Notes: generated by a model not told the origin, from the letters alone. DNA of 64,000 bases from Populus alba (GCF_005239225.2 NC_133300.1:15219875-15283874), one strand, 5' to 3'; shown: positions 22,771-36,276, counted from the stretch's first letter. A program made the numbers and translations.

Positions 22771-25700
22771 CAACTAAGAAACTCTAAAATTCCACTATGA
22801 TGTGATTGAGAAAAAAAATTTTAAGCAGTGAAAGATGAGCTCTACATCCCAATTGATTCAAATAAATGGAAAAATGCAAAAAAAAAATATATATATTGCT
22901 TGGTCGATGAACATCTCCGACGCTTAAACAATGGTGCTTCCAGCCTCCTGTGCTTCTCTTAAAAGAGAAGCTAATTTTTTAGTGTAAATTGTATTGAAGA
23001 CTAATGAATAGTGTTCAGAAGCTATCCTTGGTTCCATTCCAACAGATGTGGTATATGCAATGATCATTCCTTCCTTAAGATAAAAATCTTTTAGTTAAGC
23101 AACTTTGAGTTATTGCTTGTCCTCCAACTTTACCGGTAAGAACTTTGGCGTTCCCTGTCAAATAAATCAATAAACAAAAGTGATATTTTAATTAGCAAAT
23201 CGATCGGTAATTCAATGTTCATCTAAACAATGATTCCCAAAAATAGGTTAAAGGGGAAAAAAAAAAAAACTAACGGAACTAACACAATAAAGGATTCATT
23301 TACATACTTATAAACTTGGCATCAACAATGTGGAAATCTATGGCATAACCAACTCATATTTCATATTAAAGATCACTTATCTCTGCCTTCAATATTTTCC
23401 TCCAGTTTCCCACCTATGCCTAAGTCTAATGTAGAACTCATCATTCAATAACTCCTCTATCCAGTTGCCCTCCTCTCTCCTTTCTCTTGCATGGCCATGG
23501 CAGCCTCAACATCACCCACGATCACCTGCAACAATTAACAAACCCAACGTCTATTTTAGAGCACAAAAATGACAACCACGTTAATAATCTCTACCTATTT
23601 CTCTATATATTTCAAATACAAATGGAAAAGAAGAAAAAACTCAAATTTGGCCGTCTCTTTCTATCTCTCTATCACACAAAAGTTTGTGTCACAGACAAAA
23701 ACGCACAGCACTGAAAATTCAAGATCCCAAATTCAGATTTGGAAAAGTTGCAGACAACTATTTGCTAATTAACAAATGTTATGTTAAAAGGTGAAGAAAT
23801 TGGGGAGAAAGTTAGAGTTTGATTTTGTTAGCTAATTTCTCATAGTTTTTTTTTTATTTCATTCTACTGAAGAAATTGACGATTCATTGAATATAAAAAG
23901 ACCCAAAAATCCCTTATTAATAAAAAAATTCTTCAACACAAAAACTCAATCAATCAAACAAATTAAATTAATATTGCACTGCCATTGGAAAAAAAAAAAT
24001 GACATGTTGAGCCTTCAGCGTTCAAGATCAACCTCGAACTCGAGATTTTAAATGTCGATTGTCAAAAGCCTTTCTAAAACATAATATGCTAGGTGGTCAG
24101 AGTGTCCTGGAAAATAATTCCTAATAAATGCTAAAAAGTCACAATAAAACTCTTAATTAATACTAAAACTCTTGTTAGTGTAAATGAAGGAAAAAATGGA
24201 TTTGGGTAATATTATTTATATTAATAAAGTAATATAAGAAGAAAAGATAAAAAGTTACATCCTGACAATAACCGTTAACGGTTATAACTCTTCAGATGTG
24301 CAGGATTGTTATGCGCTTTACAATCTTCATAGAGAAAGTGGAAATTGATCTCCTTGGTCCACAGCCTATTCGGTTAACCAAGTCGGCTACCAGTTACAGC
24401 ACAATTCATCAAAAAATGATGTGAATTATCATTTGACGTCAAACCAGGTGGATTATCAGCTGCAGCCACAATTATTTGATGCATAGCAAAATAACTATTT
24501 AGAATCACACCTTGGCAGTCCTTTCCAACAAACTTAAGTCCTACTATCAAAAAAATGTAAAATTTCACAAATTAAGTCCTCCTATCAAAAAAATGATTCT
24601 TTTCCGTCACAAGTAATTATTGATACATTTAGAGATTAAACTAATAAAAGCATAAAATTAACAATATAATCAATTCACATTAAAAAAATAAAAAATAAAA
24701 AAAGTAAAGTAAAACAGAAAAAAAGACATGCATATTTTCTATTATATTTCTTCCCCATGAAAACCAAACACTCACAGTTATGTTCCTGCAATCCCTGTAT
24801 ACTATAGATTTTGTACTAGCTTTGTTGCCCACGCTCAGCGGTGGACGTGGATAATTATTTTCTGCAGATATATATATATAAAGCATTCAAACATAATAAA
24901 TTTTTAAATCTTTTTTCATATAAAGCAGCAAGTCCATGTAAACAGAGCAAGCCACAACAATATTACAAAACGTTTTTTATTCTGAGAATACAACGTTCCA
25001 TGGAAGCCAATCAAACTAATTAAAGAGATAACATTTAACAAAATGATCATTGTGCAGGATGTCGTCTTCTTGGCCTCTCACTGTTCCTGCAACAAAAAAT
25101 AAAGCATGAATGTAAATGGTCATATATTTATGAACAGTACGAGTGGAGGAGAGTTTAAAAAATGGGCAGAGCACCCCTTTTAATAAAAACTGGCAGTGGT
25201 GGTTTAAATTTTCTAGGCTGATGCAAGAGATTATTGAAAAATTGATTAACAAAAAACAAAAAGGCCAAAAATCTTCCAAGTTAAAAGAACTTAAAGACTA
25301 ACTATTCTGCCCTGCATGTCTATCTGCACATGCCCAACCAATAAAAATTGATTAACAAACCCAAAAACACTTGAATGACAGATGCAACAATTATATATAT
25401 CGGGCCATAACATTGCAAATTTTCAAAACTTTGCATACCCAAGCTCATTGCTTTTAATAAATGGCAACAGTGTTTCAAAATCTAAGAGTTGATTGCACTT
25501 TCAAAGTGTTTAAAAAAAAATTCAGCATACCAAACCTTCAAGCAAAAACATTTTAACAAATGAATCGTAGTGTCGAGGGAACTTTCAAAGCCCCATTTTA
25601 AAAAACAGAAAAGAAATTTCAAAATCGGTTCTATCACATGTTCAATTGTAAAAGAACCCATTAACATGATGCTTGTCAGCAACAAATGAGACAACAAAAT

Positions 25701-26843
25701 AAACCAAATTGAAGAGGCAAACTCTTGGAAAGCATGAAAACCTGAATATCAAAAGGCCCTGGATGGAGCACCTGCTGCCAAGTCTGCAACCATCGAAATG
25801 ATGAAAGGCATGCATCAGTTTTTAAGAGCAGCAGAAAAAAGAGAGGTAAACACCTTAGAAAGCCATGAAACAAAAACAGAACCCCATGGGCCATTGAAAA
25901 TAAAACCCAAAAAAGCAACAGATTGTCCAAAAAAAAAACCAATTGCAAGGGAAAAAAGCTGTGACATGAGCCACAAACAATCAAACCTGCCAAGCACTCT
26001 TGATGCAACTAAAAAAAAAACACAACTTCGGCCCTAAGAAGTAAAAAGGCAACACCCAATTTCATGGTTGCATGCAAACCACATACAACCTTAAGAGTAA
26101 TACCATAATGAAATGTTAATGAGAAACAAGAAACACTCCTTATAGGTAGGGAAAAAAACTTTCGTGGATCAAAAAAGAGAAAACTGAAACACATATTTTG
26201 CCAAAGAAACCCACAATAAACCTGATCAAGGCACAAACTGCAGCAACATTAACCTGATCAAAGCCCATGACAACAACAAAGAAAGTGAGAATTCAAAATG
26301 TTCAAGAATACATAAACTTTTAGTTATTAAACCGGTTCACAGCCCACAGCCTGGTCCTAAATGAAACAAAAACTCCAGGCAATGTATAAAGCTCCCACAA
26401 CCTTAAGATTTTGAATGAACCGAGCTGAACTGTTCAATTTGAATTGATTTTCAGTTCGTTCCGGATCATTTTCTCAAGAAATGGAACCGGTCAATAAACA
26501 CCCCTAATAATCATCTTGGCTTCCAGCTATCTCAAAATTGCAATCACATCAGGCACATGGCGTTGCATTCGCATTCACCCCTAACTATGAACAGGAACCG
26601 AATTAAAATGAAATGGATTTCTGGGAAATTGATATCCTTGTTCTGCAGGAACCCCAATTAAATGAAATGGATTTCCTGGAAATTGATCTCCTTGGTCCAC
26701 AGCCTATTTTCTCCGAGACGTTGCAACCTGTTGAAAACTTGCAGTTTGGCGTTGGCGGATTCAGTCAGCTGGACCAGGGTTAATGAGCTTAGAGTTCTTA
26801 TGTTATTGATTTTGTTTTAATAAGTTCTCTCATCTGTGAGATT
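22771..26843. other. 4-kb stretch without a recognisable gene
   Basis: AT-rich, with short ORFs that have no familiar motif. Two things recur. The block CTAATAAATGCTAAAAAGTCA through GTAATATTATTTATATTAATAAA at 24120-24235 repeats 19272-19380. AAATTGATCTCCTTGGTCCACAGCCTATT at 24344-24372 repeats at 26676-26704. Bases 23390-23530 read on the minus strand could contain decayed exon material, but I cannot name it. Confidence 0.45.
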
Positions 26844-28675
26844 TATCAACCCAACCATTGTTCTATTAGTCCATCCATATCATTAGCCCTTTCCTCACCA
26901 ATGCTGTCGTACGTGCACGCGCGGAGGGGTCGTTTGGAGTCGCCACCTATATTTGTTTCTTCATTCAATTATTCTGTTGTTCAAGTTATTAAGCGTTTAA
27001 TGTCGTGGTTAATCAGTTTTTTAATTGCTTAAAAGGTTCCTGAATCAATTAATTCATTAAATATTGCCGATTATTTTACGATTTTCTCTTTTTGTTTATG
27101 CAAGAGGAGCAAAGTAATTACAGAAAATTCGATTATATGAATGTGATATAGTGATTTTCCGGAATTATTGTTGAATTTGGCACGGGTGGGCATAGCCGCA
27201 TAGGAGTTTGGAATGATTAATGTGAGGAAATTGTCTGTTTATGATGACAACTGTTATATTGTTGTTGTAGGTTCGGATACTATGGATGATGGTAACATGC
27301 AAGAGCAGGTTAGCAGAAATCTTTCCGAGGATAAAAGCTGCATGCCTTCATCTAAACAGGAGGTCTGTCTTTCTTTTCTGCCTTCTAGTTGATCAGGAAT
27401 ATATGAAAAATGAAAATCAAAGAACTAAATTGAAAAGAAATAACACTTATACAAAAGGGCAAAGGACAAAAGAAAACAAAAAAAAGTTGAGGATCAAATT
27501 GAAAATAATAAAACAAAATAAACTTGAATTGAATGTTGAAATTGAAAAAAAAATTGTCATAAAAGGGTAAACTAAAAACAAATAGAAATAAAAAAAATTG
27601 AGGACCAAATTGAAAATAATAAAACAAAATAAGCTTGTGGAGGCATGAGTTTTAAAGAAATTGAGTCTTTCAATAAGGCCCTTCTATGAAAGTAGTGTTG
27701 GCATCTCAAGTATAATCCTAATGGTTTGTGTTGCAGAGTGCTTAAAGAGATTTATTTCCACACAAACAGAATTTTTGAAAGCAAACGTAGGTTCATTATT
27801 GGACATGACAGAGTAAGTTGGTTGAGAAATTAAGAAGTTCTAGATCTATTTGGAAATTTGAATAATTTTTTTGTTTAAGATTATTTTGTGATGTTTTTTT
27901 ATCCCAACCATTGTTCTATTAGTCCGTCCATATCATTGGCCCTTTCCTCACCAATGCTGTCGCACGTGGACGCGCGGAGGGGATCGTTTGGAGTCGCCAC
28001 CTATATTTGTTTCTTCATTCAATTATTCTGTCGTTCAAGTTATTAAGCGTTTAACAGAAATCTTTCCGAGGACAAAAGCCGCATGCCTTCATCTAAACAG
28101 GAGGTCTGTCTTTCTTTTCTGCCTTCTAGTTGATCAGGACTATATGAAAAATCAAAATCAAAGGACTAAATTGAAAATAAATAACACTTACACAAAAGAG
28201 CAAAGGACAAAAGGAAACAAAAAAATTGAGGATCAAATTGAAAATAATAAAACAAAATAAACTTGAATTGAATGTTGAAATTGAAAACAAAATTGTCATA
28301 AAAGGGTCAGCTAAAAAAATTAGAAATAAAAAAATTGAGGACCAAACTGAAACTAGTAAAACAAAATAAGCTTGTGGAGGCATGATGAGTTTTAAAGAAA
28401 TTGAGTCTTTCAATAAGGCCCCTCTATAAAAATATTGTTGGCATCTCAAGTATAGTCCTAATGGTTTGTGTTGCAGAGTGCATAAAGAGATTTATTTCCA
28501 CACAAACAGAATTTTGAAAGCAAAAGGAGGTTCATTATTGGATATGATAGAGTAAGGTGGTTGAGAAAGAAGTTCTAGATCTATTTGGAAATTTGAATTT
28601 TTTTTTTTGTTTAAGATTATTTTGTGATGTTTTTTTTATCCCAACCATTGTTCTATTAGTCCATCCATATCATAT
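26844..28675 (+). repeat. Imperfect tandem duplication (units of ~1.06 and ~0.74 kb plus a stub)
   Basis: Unit A (26844-27900) and unit B (27901-28637) share CCCAACCATTGTTCTATTAG, GCGCGGAGGGG..CGTTTGGAGTCGCC, ATCTTTCCGAGGA and CATCTAAACAGGAGGTCTG in the same order, and a third start (ATCCCAACCATTG) appears at 28638. Unit B lacks the 313 bp found in A at 27001-27313. Short open frames in both units (KIKAACLHLNRRSVFLFCLLVDQ) are low-complexity and unrecognised. Confidence 0.8.
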
Positions 28676-29430
28676 TATTTTGTTATGTTTTTTTTTATCG
28701 TTTTGATTTGTTTATGTCAAAAATAATTTTAAAAAATAAAATATTATTTTAATATATTTTCAAACAAAAAAATACTTTAAAAAACAACCATTGTTGGACT
28801 CATAAACACCCCCTAATCAAATGTTTGAGATGAGATATTGACAATGAGAGAGGAATTAGTGTTTTTGATCGGAACTTTAAAATTAGATTGTTTGTGATAG
28901 GAATATTAAAGTTTGAGATTCTAAACTCAGTTTAATATGGATTTCTTTTTGTTTTTTGATAATTAGATTTGGTCAAGAGGGTGATGGCTAAGTTTTTTTT
29001 AAAAAATCAATGAAAAATTTATAATATTTAATATAAAAGCTTTATAGTTATTAGTTTGAAAACAATAATAATTTTGTAAATAATTAATTTTTTTATTGAT
29101 ATTTTTTACATGTGATAGGAAGTGCATAAAATGTTATCAAAAAACTATTATTTCTAAAAAAAAATAGAGATAAAATGACTAAACTACATCATGATAATGA
29201 TAATTTCTCCTTTATAAAAAAATAACTTCTTACTGTATCTAAAATGTCCTTATTTACTTTTTGAAAAAGTTAGTCATAGGAAAAACTTAAAAGATTAGAG
29301 AAATAAACATGATTATTTAATTTAATTTTGTTTTTGAGTTTATTTTCTTAAAAATATTTCTATAAATTCTTATTATTTTCATTTTAACTATTTTTATCTA
29401 GACAATAATTAACGATTTTTGTGATTCACA
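28676..29430. other. AT-rich spacer
   Basis: No gene or mobile element recognised. Confidence 0.5.
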
Positions 29431-29441
29431 TTGGAACTTTT

Positions 29442-29634
29442 TTTTTTTTTTTTTTTTTTTATTAACGTGGGTGTCCGGGCCAGCTTGCGCGCACCTCGAC
29501 TAATCCCACGGGCCCTGAAGTTAACGACCATGTAAGCCTTCAGTGGCCATCATATGAGCAACCTAGGGATTGAACCTGAGACCACAGAGGGAGCAAACCT
29601 CTTGGTCCCAAGCTTTTACCGCTGGGCCATCACC
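29442..29634 (-). mobile_element. tRNA-derived SINE, minus strand
   Basis: Read on the minus strand it begins near CCAAGGTGATGG and has a pol III box A-like TGGCCCAGCGG and box B-like GGTTCAATCCC with tRNA-like spacing. It ends in an A-run (T-run at 29442-29460 on the + strand). It is flanked by an 11-bp target duplication TTGGAACTTTT at 29431-29441 and 29635-29645. Length about 190 bp, normal for plant SINEs. Non-coding, moved by another element's reverse transcriptase. Confidence 0.85.
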
Positions 29635-29645
29635 TTGGAACTTTT

Positions 29646-30323
29646 GCATGCACATATTAATGCAAAGTTCTTGGAATGCAAAAGATTTATGCGCTGGAAA
29701 AGAGACAAATTTTGTTAAATAATATGGACTTGATAATTCATTAAAAAATATGAATCACTCAATTGTGATGGGTGTGGCCAATGCGCGTTCGATGTCCAAT
29801 GCGCGTTCGATATCCCTTTCATTTCTCTTTTTGTTTTTTCTCCACCGAAACTCCATCTTCTTTACAGTGTAAGAAAAAGATCCGTAAGAAAATCATTGGA
29901 AACTTACCAGTACGAGTTCTTGACCTCAAGAAACCGGAAAATATTCGAAGTCATTGGAATAAAAAGAAAGAAAAGGGCTGTGGAAGTTGGTTACTAAGAT
30001 ACCAGAAGAGGAAGAAATATTGGGCTTGGCTGGAAATTGTGCCTCTTTAGCCAACACTTACCACACGGTTTGTTTTCGTCTAGATTCGTGAAATACTCGT
30101 AGAAATTTGGTGTTTTCTGATTTCTAAGTAGAATTGTATATGTTCGAGCTTGAAATTGCTAATTGGTAGATGTAATTGCCGAATTTCTTGATCTTACCTT
30201 CTGTTTCATGTTTGACCACAGGAGCAGGCCTTATACAAAATAGCGTGGAGAGCAATTGCTGAGCCAAGCGAGCTAGTTGAGGCTAGAAGGGATCGGTACA
30301 AATTTATCGCTATAGGGATTTTC
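29646..30323 (+). promoter_or_regulatory. Upstream region of TNL-3
   Basis: The promoter and 5' leader of TNL-3 should lie here. The repeat CCAATGCGCGTTCGAT occurs twice at about 29778-29810. A 92-codon frame at 29772-30050 is Lys/Arg-rich and unrecognised. I see no certain TATA box. Confidence 0.4.
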
Positions 30324-33300
30324 ATGGCTTCCACCAGCGTGCAAGGAATAACCTCATCTTCATCTTCTCCTCCTCCATTATATATTCATGATGTGTTCCT
30401 TAGTTTTAGAGGCAAAGACACCCGGAACAACTTTACTAGTCATCTATATACTAGTCTGGCACAGAGAGGCATCGATGTGTACATGGATGATAGGGAGCTC
30501 GAGAGAGGAAAGACCATCGAACCTGCTCTCTGGAAGGCCATCGAAGAATCAAGGTTTTCTGTCATTATATTTTCAAGAGATTACGCATCTTCACCATGGT
30601 GCTTGGATGAACTTGTCAAGATTGTTCAGTGCATGAAAGAGATGGGCCAAACTGTTCTGCCAGTTTTTTATGATGTGGATCCCTCAGAGACATATGAGAA
30701 AGCCTTCGTTGAGCATGGACAAAATTTCAAGGAAAATTTGGAGAAGGTCCAGATCTGGAAAGATTGTCTCTCTACGGTGACCAATCTATCTGGCTGGGAC
30801 GTACGGAATAGGTAAATCATCTATCTACTTATTCTTATTCTCAAATCCTCCCTGGATTGTTTCAATGATGATCATAGCTTCTTTTTTTCAATGTTTTTCA
30901 ATTTAAACATGTGATTAAATATCGAAATAATCACAATACAACAAGAGTTTCAAAACTAATTCTTGAGTAAATAATTATTAGTATATATTTTTTATTCATT
31001 AAATAGCATTTTAACGACCCTTTTGTCTATGATCAACCTAATTTTTCTTTAATTTTGACTTTTAAAATAAAAGAGGAGCACGTCGCAAATCTCAATCGTC
31101 ACAATTTTTAAAAAAATAAAAATTGAAAACAAATTAAAAAAATTCTTGAACTTTTTGCTAATTTCTATTATTTAATAGATCGAATATTAAAATTTCAATT
31201 ATCTAAATTGAATTTATTGAGGCATCTTTAGAAAAGTCAATATTACAAAGACATTTTTAGTATCATTAGAATATTTTTTCCTGATTGTATTATAGAATAA
31301 TACAGGATAACTTTATCGATTGTATTAACAAAAATTTAAAATCCTTGAGAAATGTCTTTTGATTTACTAATGGATTGTAACAATGAATTAACTAATTTTT
31401 CATTCTAAAAATAATAAACTACTTATTGGGGATAATAGGGTCTTTTATAACAGCCAATAGTCATTATAGAATTGATAGGGGTAGTTAGGTTTTTTTTTTC
31501 AGTATAATTACTTAGTTGCCTTCAAAAGTTAAAATAAATAAATTAGGTATTGAATTTGGGACACTAACCTAGATTTAGGAGATTTGTCTAGGTTTTTTTT
31601 AAAAAAAAAACTCATGTTTTTTTTTTCTAGTTTCATCATTCAATATTTAATTTAATTAGAAACTTGGCTCTATTAATTTTTTTATTTACTTTTTATAAGA
31701 TTTTTAAATAATTTTAAAAATAACCTGGGTTTTTTTTAAGTCTTTTTATTTTTCATTCTTTGTTAAATCTAGCTGCAATTTTTTTTAAAATCCTCTTTTT
31801 AATTGAGTAATTTTGTTTATGTTTAGCTTTTAATATTTGGTTGAATGAAATTGGGCTCTATTTTATTGTGATAAATTTCATGGATTTGTGCTTCGGATCG
31901 CGAGTTTCACAAGTTAACCATAGTTACTCCAAGTCGATTTAGTGTGTTGTTGTTACAATTATATTTTTTAAAATAAATATATTATTATCTTAATATTTTA
32001 AAAGTGTTTTTCTAGCATGTATTGAATTTTTTACTTTCAAATATTATTATATTTTTTAGAGGTTAGAAAAAAAATAATCCAACCCTGGAGGCCAAAAATT
32101 TAGTTAAAGAACTACACATTAAAGTGAAGTTTTCATTATTATTTCCCATAGTAAGTGAGGCCAAATAATGGAAACTTATCATTAGTATTTTAAATAGGTT
32201 ATCATCTATGGTTCAGTTTTTAAGGTATGACACATAGGCTACATGAATTTTTTCCCATGAAAAAAATCATTTCTCAAAATAGCACGGTTTCATCAATTGC
32301 ATAGGTCTCACTTACGCAATTTGACACATGCAAATATCACATGTCAAAAAAATCTTCCTTTCTTTTTTTGTTGGGTTGGTCCCTCAATTTTTATATTTAG
32401 TTAACTTTAGTTCCATTATTACAATCATTTCATCTATTCTTTTGCACATAAAAAATATATGAATTAAAGTTAATACTTATTTCAAATGCAATCGCTAAAA
32501 ACGAGTTAATTTTTGCCTAAAATATTGTTATGTTTTTGCCCAACTTAAATAAAATTAAGTTTATATTAATGAAATGATTATCATTATATTGAAATTAATA
32601 TTAAGTTGTGAAAAATAGAGAAGAAAGATGAAGAAATGGGTTGTGAAAATTTGAGTTGTGAGAAGCATATGTGATATCAGTGCATCTCAAGGTGCGTGGA
32701 TTGGATTTGCGAGCTATGTTAGTTTGGGAAATTTTCTTTGGGCTATGCTAATATGGGAAAAAACTCAAAAATTAATAAATTTAAAGTTGTTTTTTTAAAA
32801 GTTAATTATGCAAGATAATTGAATTTTTTGTTCAAAATAATTATAAAAATAACTTAGTGGTCAACAAAAAATATGATAGAACTCCTTTTGTCATTTGGTA
32901 TGTTAAAACCAAACTTAATGGATATTTTATTTCCTAGCTTTTGTTCTTGTATGCATGCTTATGTAGTATCTGTGTGATTCTATAGGCAATAAGACAACTA
33001 TTGTACAAATCATTCTTATCATCAATACAATCCTAGTTACTTCTTCAGTTTATTCTTTCCTTTTCCTCTCTGTTCTTGAATCTATCTATTATCAGGGCCC
33101 TATTTTTCTCAAAGGTTGGTGTATTAATTTCTGGCTAACAACCATACATTTTTGCACACTACATGATTAATGTTTGCACCCTCCTATGCAGGAATGAATC
33201 GAAATCAATTAAAATAATCGTTGAATACATATCGTACAAACTAAGCGTCACTTTGCCAACAATTAGCAAAAAATTAGTTGGAATAGATTCTCGTCTAGAG

Positions 33301-36276
33301 GTATTAAATGGCTATATAGGTGAAGAAGTAGGCAAAGCAATCTTCATAGGGATTTGCGGAATGGGAGGCATAGGTAAGACGACTGTTGCAAGGGTACTGT
33401 ATGATAGGATTCGTTGGCAATTTGAAGGCAGCTGCTTCTTAGCAAATGTTAGAGAAGTTTTTGCTGAGAAAGATGGACCACGTCGTTTACAGGAACAACT
33501 TCTTTCTGAAATCTTAATGGAACGTTCTTCTGTATGGGATTCTTATAGAGGGATTGAGATGATAAAGCGGAGGTTACGACTTAAAAAGATTCTTCTTATC
33601 CTTGATGATGTAGATGACAAAAAACAACTAGAATTCTTGGCTGCGGAGCCTGGATGGTTTTGTCCAAGGAGCAAAATTATCATAACAAGCAGAGATACAA
33701 ATGTGTTAACTGGAAATGATGATACTAAAATTTATGAGGCTAAAAAATTGAATGATGATGATGCTCTTATGTTATTTAGCCAGAAAGCTTTCAAAAATGA
33801 TAAACCTGCTGAAGATTTCGTGGAACTATCAAAGCAAGTTGTGGGTTATGCTAATGGCCTTCCACTAGCTCTTGAAGTTATAGGTTCGTTTTTGTATGCA
33901 AGAAGTATCCCTGAATGGAGAGGTGCAATTAATAGAATGAATGAGATTCCTGACGCCAAAATTATTGATGTGCTTCGCATTAGTTTTGATGGTCTCCATG
34001 AATCAGAAAAGAAAATATTTTTAGACATTGCATGTTTCCTGATGGGGTTTAAAATTGATCGGATAACAAGGATCCTTGAAAGCCGTGGATTCCATGCAGG
34101 TATTGGAATACCAATTCTTATTGAGAGATCTCTTATAAGTGTCTCTCGGGATCAAGTCTGGATGCATAATTTATTACAGATAATGGGTAAGGAAATTGTT
34201 CGTTGTGAATCCCCTGAAGAGCCTGGAAGGCGCAGTAGACTGTGGACATTCGAGGATGTCTGCCTTGCACTGATGCACAACACAGTGAGTAACTGATAGA
34301 GAACATTATCCATAAGATTTCATAAAGTTTATTTTAATTTGTATTTGTTTTTTACTTGTTTTCCCCATTTGGTTGACAGGGAAAAGAAAAAATAGAAGCC
34401 ATTTTCCTAGACATGCCTCGAATAAAAGAGGCACAATGGAACATGGAAGCCTTCTCTAAAATGAGCAAACTAAGATTGCTCAAAATCGACAACGTGCAGC
34501 TTTCTGAAGGACCTGAAGATCTTTCCAATAAGCTACAATTTCTTGAATGGCATTCATACCCTTCAAAATCATTGCCAGCTGGCTTACAAGTGGATGAGCT
34601 AGTTGAACTTCACATGGCTAACAGTAGTGTTGAGCAGTTATGGTATGGTTGTAAGGTGAGATCACCTAATTTAAGGGCCTTTGTATTTCTTTTTATCGTT
34701 TTCCTATATATTTATGATAGTAGCATCCATATATCTTCTCCCCTACCTGATTGCAGAGTGCAGTTAATTTGAAAATCATCAATCTCAGCAACTCACTAAA
34801 CCTGTCCAAGACTCCAGATCTTACTGGAATTCCAAATCTCGAGAGCCTGATTCTTGAAGGTTGTACAAGTTTGTCTGAGGTCCATCCATCACTTGCACGT
34901 CACAAGAAGCTTCAATATGTGAATTTTGTGAATTGCGTAAGTATTAGGATTCTCCCAAACAATCTAGAAATGGAATCACTTAAAGTTTGCACTCTTGATG
35001 GCTGCTCAAAACTTGAGGAGTTTCCAGATATAGTAGGAAACATGAACTGTTTGATGGTGCTACGTTTGGATGAGACTGGTATTATAAAACTATCTTCATC
35101 GATTCATCATTTGATTGGCTTAGGTCTATTGAGCATGAACAGCTGCAAGAACTTTAAAAGCATTCCAAGTAGCATAGGTTGTTTGAAATCACTTAAAAAA
35201 CTTGATCTATCTGGCTGCTCTGAACTTAAATATATACCAGAGAATTTGGGGAAAGTTGAAAGTTTGGAGGAGTTTGATGTAAGTGGAACTTCAATAAGAC
35301 AACTGCCAGCATCCGTTTTTCTTTCAAAGAAACTTAAAGTATTATCTTTGGATGGATGCAAAAGAATAGATGTGTTGCCTTCTTTGTCTAGTCTATGTTC
35401 TTTAGAAGTACTGGGTTTACGCTCTTGCAATCTAAGAGAAGGGGCACTTCCTGAAGATATTGGCTGGTTATCTTCATTGAGGTCTTTAGATTTGAGCCAG
35501 AATAACTTCGTTAGCCTGCCTAAGAACATAATTAGGCTTTCTAAACTGGAAATGCTTGTCTTGGAGGACTGCACGATGCTTGAATCATTGCCTCAGGTTC
35601 CATATAAAGTTCAAATGGTATATTTGAATGGTTGTATAAGCCTAAAAACAATTCCAGATCCGATAAATTTAAGGGGTTCCAAAAGATCAGATTTCATATG
35701 TCTTAATTGCTGGGAATTGTACAATCATAATGGCCAAGACAGCATGGGGTTGACCATGCTTGAAAGTTACCTCGAGGTCTTCTCTTAATCATACCCCAAC
35801 TTTTTTTCTATCTCTCTCCCTCTCCCTCTATCTATCTAACATTTTGGTTCTTTATGGTATAGGGTTGGTCTCATCCAAGACCTGGATTTGGTATCGTTGT
35901 TCCAGGAAATGAAATTCCAGGCTGGTTTAACCATCAAAGTAAGGGATCTTCAATCAGTGTGCAAGTGCCTAGTTGGAGCATGGGGTTTGCTGCTTGTGTT
36001 GCATTCAGTGTAAATGGTGAAAGTCCTTCTCTTTTTTGTCATTTCAAAGTCAATGGAAAAGAGAATTATCCTTCGCCAATGAGTATTAGTTGTAACTCTA
36101 TCCAAGTTCTGTCAAATCATCTTTGGCTATTCTATCTATCTTTTGATTACCTTAAAGAGCTTAAAGAATGGAAGAATGAATCCTTTAGCAACATTGAGTT
36201 GTCATTTCATTCTTACGAGCGACGAGTAAAGGTGAAGAATTTTGGTGTATGTTTGTTATGTTCTCGATATAGATAA
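30324..36276 (+). CDS. TNL-3: complete TIR-NBS-LRR resistance protein with C-JID
   Basis: Five exons, 30324-30811, 33192-34284, 34380-34655, 34757-35776 and 35863-36276, join in frame to 1096 residues. The TIR domain (about 20-160) has DVFLSFRG and the NADase Glu at E96 in WCLDEL. It lacks about seven residues after VDPSE122 compared with what I recall of relatives. NB-ARC: P-loop GMGGIGKTT (219-227), kinase-2 LLILDDVD (~297), GLPLAL (~385), RNBS-D FLDIACFLMGF, and MHN (487-489) instead of MHD. RNBS-B reads CPRSKIIITSRD where the other copies have GPGSRIIITSRD. LRRs span about 528-959 and the C-JID follows (PGNEIPGWF). The stop TAA at 36274-36276 falls earlier than in TNL-1 and TNL-4, so the half-TIR tail is not translated. 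It is expected to sense pathogen effectors in the cytoplasm or nucleus and signal through TIR NADase activity. Confidence 0.92.
30812..33191 (+). other. Intron 1 of TNL-3
   Basis: 2380 bp, donor AG|GTAAAT and acceptor TATGCAG. AT-rich, no ORF. It is the reference for recognising intron 1 remnants at 1-1580 and 13330-14626. Confidence 0.85.

Noticed and set aside
25676..26236. Overlapping ORFs around 25.7-26.2 kb
   Set aside because: Low-complexity Phe/Leu- or Lys-rich products, no motifs, no neighbours supporting a gene.
29442..29634. tRNA gene
   Set aside because: Box A and box B are present, but there is no cloverleaf, and a T-run plus target duplication shows it is a SINE.
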